A stretch of 64,000 nucleotides of DNA from Dryocosmus kuriphilus (taxonomy: Eukaryota; Arthropoda; Insecta; Hymenoptera; Cynipidae): positions 197,101,647 to 197,165,646 of the forward strand of contig CM076192.1 in assembly GCA_038277395.1 (NCBI GenBank), in the 5' to 3' direction. The translations under genes were made by a program, and so were the position numbers. Of the stretch, positions 34,601 through 46,230 are shown piece by piece. Position 1 is the first letter of the stretch; each line of letters opens with the position of its first letter. Below the pieces are notes generated by a model, which did not search any database, was not told the DNA's origin, and was given only the letters and a program-made list of their open reading frames with translations.

Positions 34601-34790
34601 ATGCACATATTTGACGTCTAATTTTTCGAAACTTTTCCGTCGTAGAGAAAAAATATGCTGAATGTAAAATATGTATTTTTCGAAGGACTGCAGTTTTGGT
34701 CAGAAGATTTTTCGGCAATTTTACGGAGTTACTGAAATAAGCACAAAAACATACACGAAAGTGTATAGCTTTTTGAGTTCCTGGCTTTGA
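34601..34790. repeat. Truncated third tandem unit (3' flank only)
   Basis: It matches 31016-31195, which lies just beyond the stop of copy B: TTCGAAACTTTTCCGTCGTA, then GAATGTAAAATATGTATTTT, then a stretch ending in TTTTTGAGTTCCTGGCTTTG. Homology stops where the coding exon should begin, so the third gene copy was lost or never completed here. The sequence after 34790 is unrelated. Confidence 0.65.
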
Positions 34791-35029
34791 AGATATCATT
34801 TGCGCTCATTTTCATTACCACATTCGTAATAAGCGTGTCAAATTATATAGTGTACCATGTGTCAAAGCAATCCGAGGTATCGCGTTTTCGGAACTTCAGC
34901 CGAAACTTTTGGAGATGCGCCATTTTATTTTTTCAAGTTTCGCAGCCAATTTTATACACACTGATTCCTTTAGAAGTAATTTTGATTTCAAATCGCTACT
35001 CCTGGTTTAAGACAGTCGATGCTTTAAAA

Positions 35030-36560
35030 TCGCTTAAACGTATTTAAAATTCCTTAGACACAATTAAAGCTTCTTAAATACCTTTAACCCTTAAAATACA
35101 TCTAAAATACATAACATTCCGTAAATCATTTGGAAAAATTGAAATCCGTAATGTCCCTTAAATGCTTTAAACCTCGTAATCCCTGAAAAACTCCGCAATC
35201 GTTTAAAATACATTAAACTACCTTAAAAACTTTAAAATACCTTAAAACTCACAGAATCCTTCTAAACACCTAAAGTACCTTAAAATCCTTAAAATCATTG
35301 AGCCTTCAAAATCCCCTAAATCCCTTAGAGGACTTAAATCCCATAAAATAAATCAATCCCTTAAAATTCTTTGGATCCTTTTAGTCCGCTAACTCCCTTA
35401 AATCACTCAATTTCCTTTAAAATCTCCATAAATCTCTTGAAACCCTTACAATTTTCTTTAAAATCCTTAAGGTGCTAAAACTATTGAAATACCTTAAACG
35501 CTTTAAATTCATTAGATCCCTTGAAATACATTAATCCCTTAAAATGCTTTGAAAAACGTAAAATTCCCTAAATTTTCTATATCCCTTAAAATTAATTAAA
35601 TTACTTAAATCCCTTGAAACTACTTAATCCTGTAAAAATGTATAACAGTTACAACCCAAAAAGCTCTAATTGCCTAAAAAATACGAAAGGACTTTAAATC
35701 CTTAAACTCTAAAAGTACCTTAAAATATCGTGAAATCCAATAAAATGCTTAAAACGTCCAAAATAATTCAAATCCTTTAAATCCCTTTAATTCGTTAGAG
35801 CCTTCAATAACCCATAAATTTCTTAAGGTTTCCTGAAACCCTTTAAGTTCTTTAGAAATCTTTGAAATCCTTTTAAAGCCCTTAAAATCCTTTAAAATAC
35901 TTTAAACTATTTCTAGGATCTTAAAGCCCTTAAAATTCCTTATTAACTTTGAAATCCCTTAAAGAGCATTCAATCCATTAAATCCTTAAAATCCATTCAT
36001 TCTCTTCGAAATTTTTGAGTCTGTAAATTTTCATTTAACTTTTAAAGCTACTGCTTTATATATGAGACAATAACCACTAGAATCCCGTAAAACGAATAAG
36101 ATTCCTTACAACACTTAAAGTCACTTAACACTTTTAAAATATTTTAAAAGAACCTAAACCCCTTAAAATATCTTCAAACACCTGAAACCCTTAAAAACCT
36201 TAAGCTCTTCTGAACATAATTAAAATACATTAAAACCCTCAAAATTTCTTAAATCTATTGAACCGTTTAAATTGCCTAATTCACAAAATCTTTTTGAGCC
36301 TGTGAATTCTGATTTAGTTTTTGAAGCTGCTGTTTTAAAATTGTTACAATTTTGAATCACTCGAAATGCCTCACAGTACCTTAAAATCCCGAGAACTGTT
36401 AAAATCCCCTAAAATATTCAAACACGTAAAACTCCTTCAACCACTAAAACTCTTAAATATATATATATATAACTCCCTTAAAGTCATTAAAATATTTAAA
36501 ACACTGAAAAAATCACAACCATTAGAACCACTTAAACCTTTAAAATATTAAAATAACTTC
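35030..36560. repeat. Degenerate CTTAAAATCC repeat field, part 1
   Basis: About 1.5 kb made of diverged units of 9-13 bases around CTTAAAATCC / CCTTAAAT. A longer phrase (TTTTGAG.CTGT.AATT, then ATTTA.TTTT.AAGCT.CTG) recurs near 36013 and 36294 and again at 38910, hinting at a higher-order unit. Includes a short (TA)n at 36457-36472. Open frames here are made of the repeat and are not genes. Confidence 0.88.
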
Positions 36561-37790
36561 GAAGGTCCAAAATACTTTGTGACATAATTTCTTACTCTCA
36601 GCCTAAAGGTCTTACAGGATAAATTCATAAATCATATAGTCTCCAGATTACTTGCCTGTTAAACTTTGATTCGAACGTTCATTTGCTAGAGGAAAAACAA
36701 TATATGAGATTTTATTGTAGAGCTGTAGCACTTCGAACGTCTCTCAAGAATTTTAATGATTCTTCAGAAGTTTATTCAATTCGCATTTACTGTGTCTTTT
36801 ACAACAAGCATAAACATAGAAGGCAGATTGGTTCAAGAGTTGGCAAGACATTAAAACTGGGCCTAACTACTTTACTATTAAACTTAACCAACAATGAAAT
36901 ACTAGGAATCAGAAAGGGTTCATTTCCCTTAATTATGTATGTGGCTACGTTTCCCAAGATCCCAAGTTTGTGGAAAAGGAAAAAGAAAAGCATAAAGTCG
37001 TTACTGGAAGGACACGATTCCTAGTAATTCATACATTCTACCAATCCCTGCATTAAAAGCAAACCTTTGACGAATTATTCGAATCTTCCCAGCACAATTA
37101 GGTCTCTTTCTTTTTTCAGAAAAAATAATAAAATCGTTACTGGTGAGATACGATTCCTTGTCATTAATGCATCCTACCAATAAAATACTTAGGAAACTTT
37201 CTCCCGAATAGATCAGACTCTCCTGCACAATGATGTCTCCTTTTTTTAAACAGGCGCAAAATCTTTACAGGGAGATTTGATTTCTCTGGATTCACGCTAA
37301 TTGTGTCGTATGATATTTTCCGTTTTATCACCCACTATTCCCATTCAACAGACAAGCTGAAGTCCGAGAGTTCTTGCCAGCAGCAGTTATATAAGAAACC
37401 ACTAGAAAAATTTTGCATTAATATTCAAAGTACCAATTCATGGCATCTATTGCGAGGTGATAGGAGAGACTGACCAGGCAGATCTTCTCTCCTGGGCTTA
37501 CCAAAATTAAGTGAACGATGTACGTCTTCAAATCCAAGTGCAGACCGCGGAATCCCCGAACCCAATCTAAATCCCTACCTCATTATTCTTGTGTGCGCAT
37601 TTATCGATCGCTCAACGTGCATATTTTCATCGATAGATACATGACACGCTCAAATTTCTATTCAAATTAAGAATACGTTATCATCCCACGGGCGTACGTA
37701 GCATGACTTCGCCGTTCCCTACAACTTTTGTAATATGCGGATTTTCTGTTGAAAATGATGGCTTATAATTATGTCTATATAACCGGCCGC
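36561..37790. other. Non-repetitive island between the two repeat fields
   Basis: About 1.2 kb of ordinary composition. Three diverged units of about 130 bases start near 36975, 37110 and 37250, sharing 'aaatcgttactgg', 'gaCACGATTCCT' and a 'cctaccaat' phrase. A plus open stretch of 113 codons (36683-37024) has no recognised domain. The part at 36840-36930 (ACATTAAAACTGGGCCTAAC) is similar to 55103-55170, so it is probably part of a dispersed repeat, perhaps an LTR. Confidence 0.45.
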
Positions 37791-38910
37791 CTCAAGTTTA
37801 AAACTGTAAAATTTCCTAAAACTTCCAAGAATCTTTCTAAAATTCTTATATCACTAAAATTCATAAAATCCTAAAACCGTTAAAATTCCTTCAATCCCTT
37901 ATATCTCTTCAATCTCATGAAATGGATTAATCCTTGAAAACCCCTCAACACTAAAAATTCTTCAAATCCTCTTAAAATCCATCAAACACTTTAACACCCT
38001 TAAAATTTCTTAAAACCCTTAAAATACCATAGAGATGAGTTAGTTCCTTATTTTTTTAAAATCCCTTCGAGACAATTAATCCTTTAAGACCTGCAAACCC
38101 ATAAAACCCACAAGAGGTCCTAGATGCCTTAAGACACCTAAACTCCTTAAACACATTAGACCAATAAAGTCCCTTAAATTCTTTAAGTTATTTAAAACAC
38201 TTAAGATCCGTTAATTCCTTTACATCATTTCAAGGCACTTAAAATACCTTCAAATTTCTAAAAACTCAAAAAAACCCTCAATTCTCCTAAAATACTTTAA
38301 AGGCGCTTAAACCTCATTGAAGTTCCTGTAAAATCCTACGAGCCCTTAAATGCATTTGAAATCACATAAGGACACATAAAATCCTTTAAAACCCTTAGAA
38401 TTCCTTAAAATCTCTAAAAATATTTAATTACTTAAAACGTTAAAGCTCCTAAAAAATATTTAATATCTCTAAATGCCTTAAAGCATTTAAACCCCAATAA
38501 AACCCTTCAAACCCTTAAAATCCTTTAAAGTCCATGAAAATCTTAAAATCATTTTAATACATTAAATCACTAAATCTCTTATGATAGTTTAAATCCTCTT
38601 AAGAATCTTAAAACTTCTTAAGACCCTTAAAATCCAATAAAACTTCTTAAACTCCTTCCATTCTTTGAAATCCCTTCATCCCTTCATAAAGTTAATGTCC
38701 CTAAACTCTTAAAAATCTCTAAATCCTTTAAAAAACTTCAAGCTCTTACACCTTTTTAAAATACTTTAGTCCCTTGAAATCTCTAAAACGCTTCACACTC
38801 TTAAAACAACTCTAACACATAAAATCCCTTATAACACTTAAAATCTCTTAAATTCCCTTAAATTCCACAACATACTTTACAGCTCTTAACCGCTATCAGA
38901 ATCCTTTAAA
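37791..38910. repeat. Degenerate CTTAAAATCC repeat field, part 2
   Basis: About 1.1 kb of the same short diverged units as 35030-36560, ending at 38910 with the third copy of the longer phrase (CTGATTTAATTCCTGATGCT). The two fields were presumably one array into which 36561-37790 was inserted. Confidence 0.87.
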
Positions 38911-39299
38911 ATTTTTGGAAAATGAAATCTGATTTAATTCCTGATGCTTCTGCTTTGAGTTTATTACGGTTTTAAAATTTCAGATCACGCAATTTGATGT
39001 TAAAGCGTTTAAAATTTAAGAATATCTTTTCAACTTTTTTTCTAGTGCCATATGGGAAATCTTAATGATCACTTTTAGAAACGAACAATTCGAAACTGAC
39101 GCTTTCGAGTAAACATGTTTTAGAAAATATGTATGTTATGTTTGTTACAAACGATAATTACAATAATCTTTTGCACTTACATTCAAAGTGAGGGAAACAC
39201 TCGAACGTCAGAAATATCATATTAGTAAAGATGTTCATTTTTTTAGACGGAAACGTTGATATGATGAATGGTGTAAAGGATGAACATATATCTACTGAG

Positions 39300-40020
39300 A
39301 TATTAAAATTTTACATACATGCTAGATTTATTACACGTAACCGTTAGACAATCACAATTATAAAGATTACAATATCTGTTGAAGATTGCGTGAATACATT
39401 CACCAAAAGAACCCTTAAAATTACCTTTCTTATTTTTTAAATTTCTGTGCTTTGTATCAAAATTCAAATAGTAAAAGAGAAAAATTTGGTTCAAGCACCT
39501 TCTTCTAAATTCTCAATTTTTTGAGACCGAGTTGAATTCCAAATGTTTTTATCCAATTAAATTAACGACATTTATTCGGAATAAATAAACAGAATTTGAT
39601 TTTTTTTTTATTTTTAAAGTTTTTAAAACGACTTAAAGGAATTTTTAGAAACTTAAAAATGTACAAACTTTAAGAGCTATGTTTTATTCCTAAAGTTTGA
39701 AGTTAAAAATTAATATAATTAATGGATTTATATTTATATATATATATATATGTATATATGCGTGTGTGTTTATAAATGAATTAGGTTAATAACTTACATA
39801 TATTTTATTAAATTAAATAATTTATAATTTTCTAAAAATTTATTTTCTTATAGAACACTTAAAATAAAAAAAAAAATTAGAAAACTTTTATAAAAATTTT
39901 TGTTTTTAAATTTCTGAAAATTCTAAATAAGAAACATTGTATAAGATTTGCCAAGTTTCTAAGTTCTTAAATTTCTAAAAAAATCTTCCAAAAAAGGTCA
40001 AAATTTTGTGATATGACTAA
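39300..40020 (+). repeat. Left arm of a long inverted repeat
   Basis: Read outward to inward, this AT-rich arm matches the reverse complement of 43175-42250: CATGCTAGATTTATTACACG at 39318-39337 against 43142-43167, then AGAGAAAAATTTGG.TCAAGC near 39476 against 42990-43016, then AAATAAAT... and a (TA)n tract at 39735-39752 against 42701-42728. The arms are diverged, with indels. Confidence 0.65.
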
Positions 40021-40450
40021 ATATAAAATATGAAGCCTTTTTGTTTGATTTTATTATACTTTACTTCACCCAATTTTCAGTTTAGTGGAATTTCATTTGG
40101 CCTAACTTTTATTAATCTGCATTATCATTTGCGTAATTTTTTTTTCCAAGTCATCGTTTGACACATTTTTAATTTATCTGAATTTGTATTTATGATAACT
40201 CCTGTTTTCCCGAATTATAATTTTTATCATTTTTAGAGTGCAAAGAAAGGAAATATATAAAATATTATTTTAAATACTCGTATTACTGAATGAAAGCCCA
40301 TCTTTTTTATTTTTAAGGTCTTCTAAACGTGTAACGGTTTGATTCTTTCTCTAACTTCTGCTACGCTGTCTTAGCGGACGCTTCAGCCTAGCCAGGGTCA
40401 GTTTTAAAGCCAACTAAATAGTTCCTTAAAAAGGTGGAAAATGATTTATT
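40021..40450. other. AT-rich inner part of the inverted-repeat structure
   Basis: No gene. The sequence around 40073-40140 (CCAATTTTCAGTTTAGTGG, CATTTGGCCTAACTTTTATT) resembles the start of the segmental duplication at 270-330 and 43290-43345, in direct orientation. Confidence 0.4.
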
Positions 40451-41059
40451 GAACCTATAAAATATACAAATCTAAGAAAAAGGTCGCGTGTGTCTGTTTA
40501 CGTGTGTTTGGATGTGCGGTTGCGTAGCGCGTACAAGGATGTGTGCTTGTGTCGAGCGGGTGACACATATGCTCGGGTGCGTGTTGGTTTTGCATGTGTG
40601 TAGGTATGGCGGTGGCGGCATAGCGCGGTATGTGCGTGACATATATATTCGGGCGAATGGCAGCTTCGCGTGTACAGTGTAGGCGAGTGTCGTGTTCACG
40701 TGGATAAATGTGTGTGCGGTTGCGGTGATGGAGGCGAAGCGCTGATTCGGTGCTTCTCTCCCTTTCGCGATACGTCACTTCGGGTCCTGCAAGTATAGAA
40801 ATAACGTTGACACCCTGCGCGGCGGGATAGGCCACGTAGAGGTGCGATATGCCTCAGGAGTGCTTCCCCCCTTTTACGTGGAATTCGGTACGGTCGGAGT
40901 GGGGGTCCACACTCCTGGTTGCTCCTATCGTGGGGATACCCGTCGCAGTTCGTGGCGTTCGCCGTCTTGCTCAGGGGACGATCGTCGTGCGCCTGATTTC
41001 GATGAAAGGCCGCTAAGGGGGGAATCGGTTAGTAAGTCGGTCTAGGTTGGCAAGGGGGG

Positions 41060-41960
41060 ACCATGGGAGCTCCCGTCGATCCACGTATGCACTAGGTTCG
41101 CGTAGCCATGGGAGCATTGATTGACCACGAGAACCGTACTCCGTCACCGGTACTGTCAGTGGGGCAGTCGGCTTTGGGCTTAAAGGGGGACCCATGGGAA
41201 CACCCACTGATCCTCGTATGCACTAGGTCCGCGTCGCAATGGGAGCGCCCATGGGCCACGAGAACTGTACAGCGTCATCGGATCGATCAGTTGGGAAGCC
41301 GGACTCGGTTTTTTAACAAATTTTTAACTCGAATTTTTAACAAAATAAAATTTAATAGTTTCATTCAGAGCAGGTGTTCTGAAAGCTTGAGACACAAGTA
41401 ACGAAAAAAGGGCTCGAAGTGCGAGGACAAGTAACGTGCGAGCGCGAAGCGCGTGATGAGAATGTGCGAACGCAGTGAGCAGATTTTTATGCTATAATTT
41501 GACAAATCAATGGAGACTTTAACAATAAAATTGAGGCTTTGTTTTAAAAATATGCTAGGGGTGTTCATAGACGAAACAATTAATCTTGACGGATCACTCT
41601 CCTTACGAATTTTGCTCAAACCATAACGTGGCAATGGGGGACCATGGGAACACCCATTGATCCCCGTATGCAATAGATTCGCGTGGCTAAGGGAGCGCAC
41701 ATGGACCACGAGAACTTTACACCGGTGTGGGTCGGTCAGGTCTGTCTCTGGTGAAAAGGGGGTACCATGGGAGCACCCATTGATCCCCGTGTGCAATAGA
41801 TTCGCATGGCCATGTGAAAGCCCATTGAACACGATAACCGTACATCCGGATCGGTCGGTCAGGTCGGGAAGTCAGGTTGGTCCTGTGGAAAGGCAAGTGT
41901 AGGAGCACCTACTCCTTGCAGCTCCCTCGACCTTCTGCCTACCATAGGAGCGCCTATTCT
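41060..41960 (+). repeat. Tandem repeat of about 125 bp (CCATGG units), interrupted
   Basis: Units start at 41060, 41190, 41641 and 41764, with a partial fifth near 41941. The unit pattern is ACCATGGGAGCACCCATTGA, then TCC.CGTATGCAATAGATTC, then GCCATGGGAGCGCCCAT, CCACGAGAACCGTAC, GGTCGGTCAGG and an A/G run. Spacing is 123-130 bases where uninterrupted. A separate repeat of about 330 bases (41300-41630) is inserted between units 2 and 3. Confidence 0.85.
41300..41630. mobile_element. Short interspersed repeat with GCGAAGCGC motif, copy 1
   Basis: About 330 bases, over 90% identical by eye to 44975-45272. It has no coding capacity. It carries GAGCGCGAAGCGCGTGATGA and GTGCGAACGCAGTGAGCAG at about 41430-41480, and the end phrase GACGGATCACTCTCC near 41596. 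It breaks the tandem array, so it is the younger insertion. The class (SINE or MITE) is undecided. Confidence 0.7.
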
Positions 41961-42249
41961 TAGGAGGAAGCATGAGCTTCACCGGGTGAGAGCTCACCGA
42001 TTTTCTCGGTGAATCGCACTCGACTCAACTGTCGACTCTGCGTCGAGCGTCTCGTATTCAAGAATTGGTCGGGGCTTGTAGCACGTGGCGGGCAGCGCGG
42101 TGGGAAGCCCCCCTCCCCCCGTGGCACGACTGTTGGCTTGTTTGTGACTGGCGTGCACGGTGGCACACAGCTTGCGCGCGAAATGTATGTGAGAGTGTGT
42201 ATTCACTAGTCACAAACGAGTTTTAGAAAGTTTGAGAAATTTAGAAATG

Positions 42250-42690
42250 TCTAAACCTTAATAATTTAAGACAAGAATATATATATATTTGTGTTATAAT
42301 ATATGAATATTTTTTTATATATATATTTGTAAGAAATTGTTATAGATTGTACATTTTTAAGTTTCTAAAAGTTTCTAGAACTCGTTTAAGAGACTTTAAA
42401 AGCAAGAAAGTTGAGTTCCTTATTCAGTAATACCATTTAAAGTAATATTTTATATATTTCTTTTCTTCTTTCTTTTTTTTTTTTTTACTTAATTCAAGTT
42501 TTTGAAAACACTTTCTAATTTTTTTGCTGCTTGAAGCTAACAGGATTTTAATTGGATGAACTCGATAAAAAAATTGAAATTTTATTTTTATTTTAAGAGG
42601 TTTTTAGAAGAATTTTTGGGAAATTATAAATCATTTAATTTAATAAAATACATTTAACCTGTTAAATAAAAAATCTTATATCTCTTATAT

Positions 42691-42736
<46 letters not shown>

Positions 42737-43175
42737 TTATATACAAAAATATAGAATCCCATTTATTATATTAATCGTTAATTTAAAATTTCAACAATAA
42801 GAAAAAGTTGTTAAAGTTTTTTAGATTTTTGAATTTCTTAAAATTTCAACAATTCGCTTAAAAAGATGTAAAGAAAAAAATGCAAGTTTTTTATTTATTT
42901 ATTCAGTAGAAATTTCTTTAATTTAATTAAATAGGAAACATATGGAGTTCAATTGCTTTTGAAGAAACTGAGAATTTAATGATGGTGCTTGAGCCAAATT
43001 TTTCTCTTTTACTAATTGAGTTTTTATATGTAACAGAGAAATTAAAAAAAAAAGGAAAATAATTTTCAGTCTTATTTTTCTGAATGTTTCATGCAATATT
43101 TAAAAAATGTTATATTCTTTATTAATAGTGATTCTCTAACGTTTGCGTGTAATAAATCTAGTACGTACGAAATAT
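42250..43175 (-). repeat. Right arm of a long inverted repeat
   Basis: Its reverse complement follows 39300-40020 (see the left arm). The outer end runs into the start of the second segmental-duplication copy (AATAGTGATTCTCTAACGTT at 43124). It contains (CA)n/(TA)n at 42689-42728. Confidence 0.62.
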
Positions 43176-43289
43176 TTTAAGGCTGAATACAAATATATTC
43201 ATTTTTCATACTAGTTTTACACACGCACAGAAGTTATGTCTCATATAATAATGTCTTAATCATAAACTTAATCAATTTTACTTTCCCTA

Positions 43290-43650
43290 ATTTTCAGCTT
43301 ATTAGCATTCCGTTTGGCCTAACTTTTACCTTAACGTTTTATCATTTGAAATAATTTTTACATTCTCATCAGAAAAAGTATTAGTTTTATATCAAGTTGA
43401 CTCCGCCCCACTGAGTGAGAAGAGACGATTTTCACGGAGGTGTCTGTTTGTGGTTGTCGCTGCCGTTTTAGACGTTGTCGGCACCTGTACCCACGATAAC
43501 TTTCGGAGGACTAATCGAATTGGATTGCGCTTTTGCATAATTTTTTAAGGCGTTAAAAGAAAGAGCGACTTCGTTAAACAGCGGCTTTTGACCATTGGTT
43601 ATGATTTTATCCATAAAAATCCGTTTTCACAAAACCAAAAAATACATTTT
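43290..43650 (-). repeat. Family X dispersed repeat, copy 4
   Basis: Equivalent to 280-660 in duplication copy 1. It contains the CACGATAACTTTCGGAGGAC stretch at 43491-43510, a diverged microsatellite and the reversed GGATAAAATCAT motif near 43605. Confidence 0.7.
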
Positions 43651-44269
43651 ACGGCTAAACTATGCGGGCTACCAAAAAAACAGTAGAGACCAAAATTGTT
43701 CATCTCAAAAAAAAATCTACAAATTTTGTTTTAAACATTTGCCGATAAAATGCTCGGTTTCTATTTTAATAGAGAAAACGTTATTAAAAATGAGGAACTG
43801 TCGTTTCATTCAAAAATGTTCAAGATACGAAAAAAATGAAAACAAGAAAAACTGTTCACCTGAAAAAGATCTACAAATTTTCCTTGCATCATTTTTTTGA
43901 ACCTACGCGCAGTTTGTGAGTTATTCGTGAAATATTTTATTAGATTGAACAAATGCATTTTCAGCAAAATTATGCGAGATACTAGAAAATATTGCAAAGC
44001 AGATTTGTTAATCTTGGAAAGACCTACAAATTTCCTTAAAACCGTTTTCTGATCCATCGCAAAGTTTACTCATGAAATGTAAAATAGTTGTTTTAATCAA
44101 AATATACATTACCATAAAGCTAATAAGAAAGTTAGTCGAAGTTATTAAAAAATCTGCTCGCCACTCAGGCGCATTCTCACCACGCTTCTCACGCTTACCA
44201 GTCGATTAAAGTATATCAAAAACGTGAATTTCTTAATTTTTTACATAGTTTGGGTGAAAAATGCATTTT

Positions 44270-44640
44270 TTAAATTATCTTTGGCGAAGCTATTAGATTT
44301 ATGTAAAGTTTGAGCCCCACAGTTTTCGTCAAATCTCCACATTCTTAGATCACTTGAATGAGAAAGAACGGCTTTTGTAACGGTGTCTGTCTGTCAGCTG
44401 TCCCCGTTGTCGTCGTCGTTTTCGTCTTCGTGTCGTCTGTTAACGCGATAACTTTTTAAAAAGTCATGAGATTAGATTGCGCTATGGTACACTTCTTCAC
44501 GGACCAAAAATAAAGAAAGAATTGGTTAACCACCTCCATTTAACCCTTGTTTGCCACAAAGAACTAGCGGTTATGGTTTTATCCATAAAAAACGGATTTC
44601 ACAAACTAAAAACATCCATTTCCCGTGAAAACTATGCTAG
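44270..44640 (-). repeat. Family X dispersed repeat, copy 5
   Basis: It contains AACGCGATAACTTTTTAAAA near 44440, a CGTTGTCGTCGTCGTTTTCG microsatellite and the reversed GGTTATGGTTTTATCCAT at 44569-44586. It lies 620 bases from copy 4 in the same orientation, the same spacing as copies 1 and 2. Confidence 0.68.
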
Positions 44641-44879
44641 GTACGTATAAATTGTAATTTTGTTATCTTAATTCTCTTTTCTGATGAATATATGCAACAC
44701 AGAAAAAAATATTAAAAAGTAAAGTTATTTACCTGAATAATATGTACACTTGTGCTTTTGAACATTGTTTTTTTAATAAGACTCATCGTTTTACTTTTAA
44801 GAAGCAAAAGCTTGCATCGCGGAAATTTATAAAAATGTAAAAAATTCACAAAAACTTTACTAATCGACAATGGGTTTAA

Positions 44880-45275
44880 AAAAAATTAATTGTCGAGCGC
44901 GAAGCGCGAGTGTTGTGATTAGAATGTATTCCATAAGGCCGATAGAGCCTTAAGGAAAATAATTTTGTTTCGAATTTTAAAAAAAATAAAAATTTAATAG
45001 TTTCATTCAGAGCAGGTGTTCTGAAAGCTTGAGACCCAAGTAACGAAAAACGAGCTCGAAATGCGAGAACAAGTAACATGCGAGCGCGAAGCGCGTGATG
45101 AGAATGTGCGAACGCAGTGAGCAGATTTTTATGCTATAATTTAACAAATCAATGGAGACTTTAACAATAAAATTGAGGCTTTGTTTTAAAAATATGCTAG
45201 GGGTGTTCATAGACGAAAAAATTAGTCTTGACGGATCACTCTCCTCACGAATTTTGCTCAAACCATAAAGTCTAG
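44880..45275. mobile_element. Short interspersed repeat with GCGAAGCGC motif, copy 2
   Basis: 44975-45272 is nearly identical to 41300-41630. The preceding part (TCGAGCGCGAAGCGCGAG at 44894-44911, then GAATGTATTCCATAAGGC and GATAGAGCCTTAAGG) matches, in reverse, 59270-59335 and 62290-62360. This links the short repeat to the GC-palindrome patches of module B. Confidence 0.7.
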
Positions 45276-45757
45276 CAAGGACCGAATCCTGAGTATTGGC
45301 ATCTGTCCCTCTTAGGCCTTTTCCAAGATTCCCAGCCTATCTCCAATTATTAAGCAATCTGAAAGTACTAATTTTAACTTTTTAATTGGATTTTCATTCA
45401 ATATTTCCTTTTCATCAGAAAGTACGCGTTCCGTGTCCCCCACATATTCCGATTTCATCATGCAAACGGTGATGCTGACTTAGTCGGCATTCACACAAAT
45501 CATATGCGGGTTTTTCTTAAGAAAGTATTTAGTTGTTAAGAGGCCTTTAGAAATCTTGTGGTCGAAAACACTAATACGCAGACACTTTTTATCAACAAAG
45601 CTTTTGAAAAGCTGTAAGACTTTGTTCCTGAAATCCTGCTGATCTAATATTGGCAGTTTGTTCATGCCCGCTTTAGCGTCCTTAAAAATTTCTATCATAT
45701 TCTTCGACTCACGGTTCGTTGCACAGTTGTGGGAGCCCTTATCTAACTTCAAAATAT
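45270..45757 (-). pseudogene. Unidentified protein remnant, exon-like, two internal stops
   Basis: The frame from about 45757 has protein-like composition: DILKLDKGSHNCATNRESKN, LFKSFVDKKCLRISVFDHK and TTKYFLKKNPHMICVNAD, then a TAA (45482-45480). It then stays open for more than 60 codons in the same frame (VSITVCMMKSEYVGDTERVL, NPIKKLKLVLSDCLIIGDRL) to a second TAA. An acceptor-like TTTCTGACTCAGTGCAG precedes it at about 45775-45758. I do not recognise the family; a transposase or a host gene fragment are both possible. It lies only in duplication copy 2. Confidence 0.45.
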
Positions 45758-45989
45758 CCTGCACTGAGTCAGAAATTTAAATACCTGCCAAATTCAAAAA
45801 CCAAGGTTCTTTCCCTCCTCCTTCAAAAATTTTTTGCACATTTAACTTTAGTTCTTAACATTAGTTTGCTTTTCAACATTCTTATTTTTTGGCATAAAAA
45901 ATTCCCATTCTTTTTCAATTTGAAAAGCTTTGATTCAAAAGTTTTACATTGTTGGAAAGATATATGATAAATACATTTATCTTTGAAGT

Positions 45990-46230
45990 TTTAAACTTAC
46001 TCAATGTCTCTTTGAATTTTTTATTCCAAAATGTACTATGGAAACTGAAATCATAAAATTTTCTGCCAAGAATAATATTTTCTAAGGTAAAACATCTTTC
46101 CTTCTTCATTCAATTAAAAATTTCTTTTGAAGTATATTATCTCTTAATTTGTGACTGAGCTACTCCAAAATTTAATTTCCTTAAAGGCTTTAGGACCATA
46201 CGCAACTTTAAATTCTTTAAAAAACATGCT
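45990..46230 (-). pseudogene. Probable further fragments of the unidentified protein
   Basis: Two short frames of similar character lie upstream of the exon-like remnant on the same strand: MFFKEFKVAYGPKAFKEIKF (from about 46228, then WSSSVTN and a stop) and MKKERCFTLENIILGRKFYD with FWNKKFKETLSKFKT (from 46109). Their order and composition suggest exons or a broken frame of the same protein. Weak evidence. Confidence 0.3.

Larger units (their letters stand above)
40450..42210. other. GC-rich core between inverted arms
   Basis: About 1.75 kb with much higher G+C than the surroundings. 40480-40740 is GT-rich on the plus strand (repeated GTGTGTG and GTGCGGTTGCG phrases). 40840-41050 is open in several frames without a domain. 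41060-41960 holds repeats of about 125 bp. 42000-42200 is GC-rich and ends in CACTAGTCACAAACGAG. No protein is recognised. It could be the body of a non-autonomous element whose ends are the arms. Confidence 0.5.

Noticed and set aside
36683..37024. A 113-codon host gene in the repeat-field island
   Set aside because: Part of it matches 55103-55170 as a dispersed repeat, and no domain or splice context is visible.
41060..41960. CRISPR-like array
   Set aside because: Units are about 125 bp, diverged along their whole length and without conserved-repeat/variable-spacer structure. The context is an animal genome.
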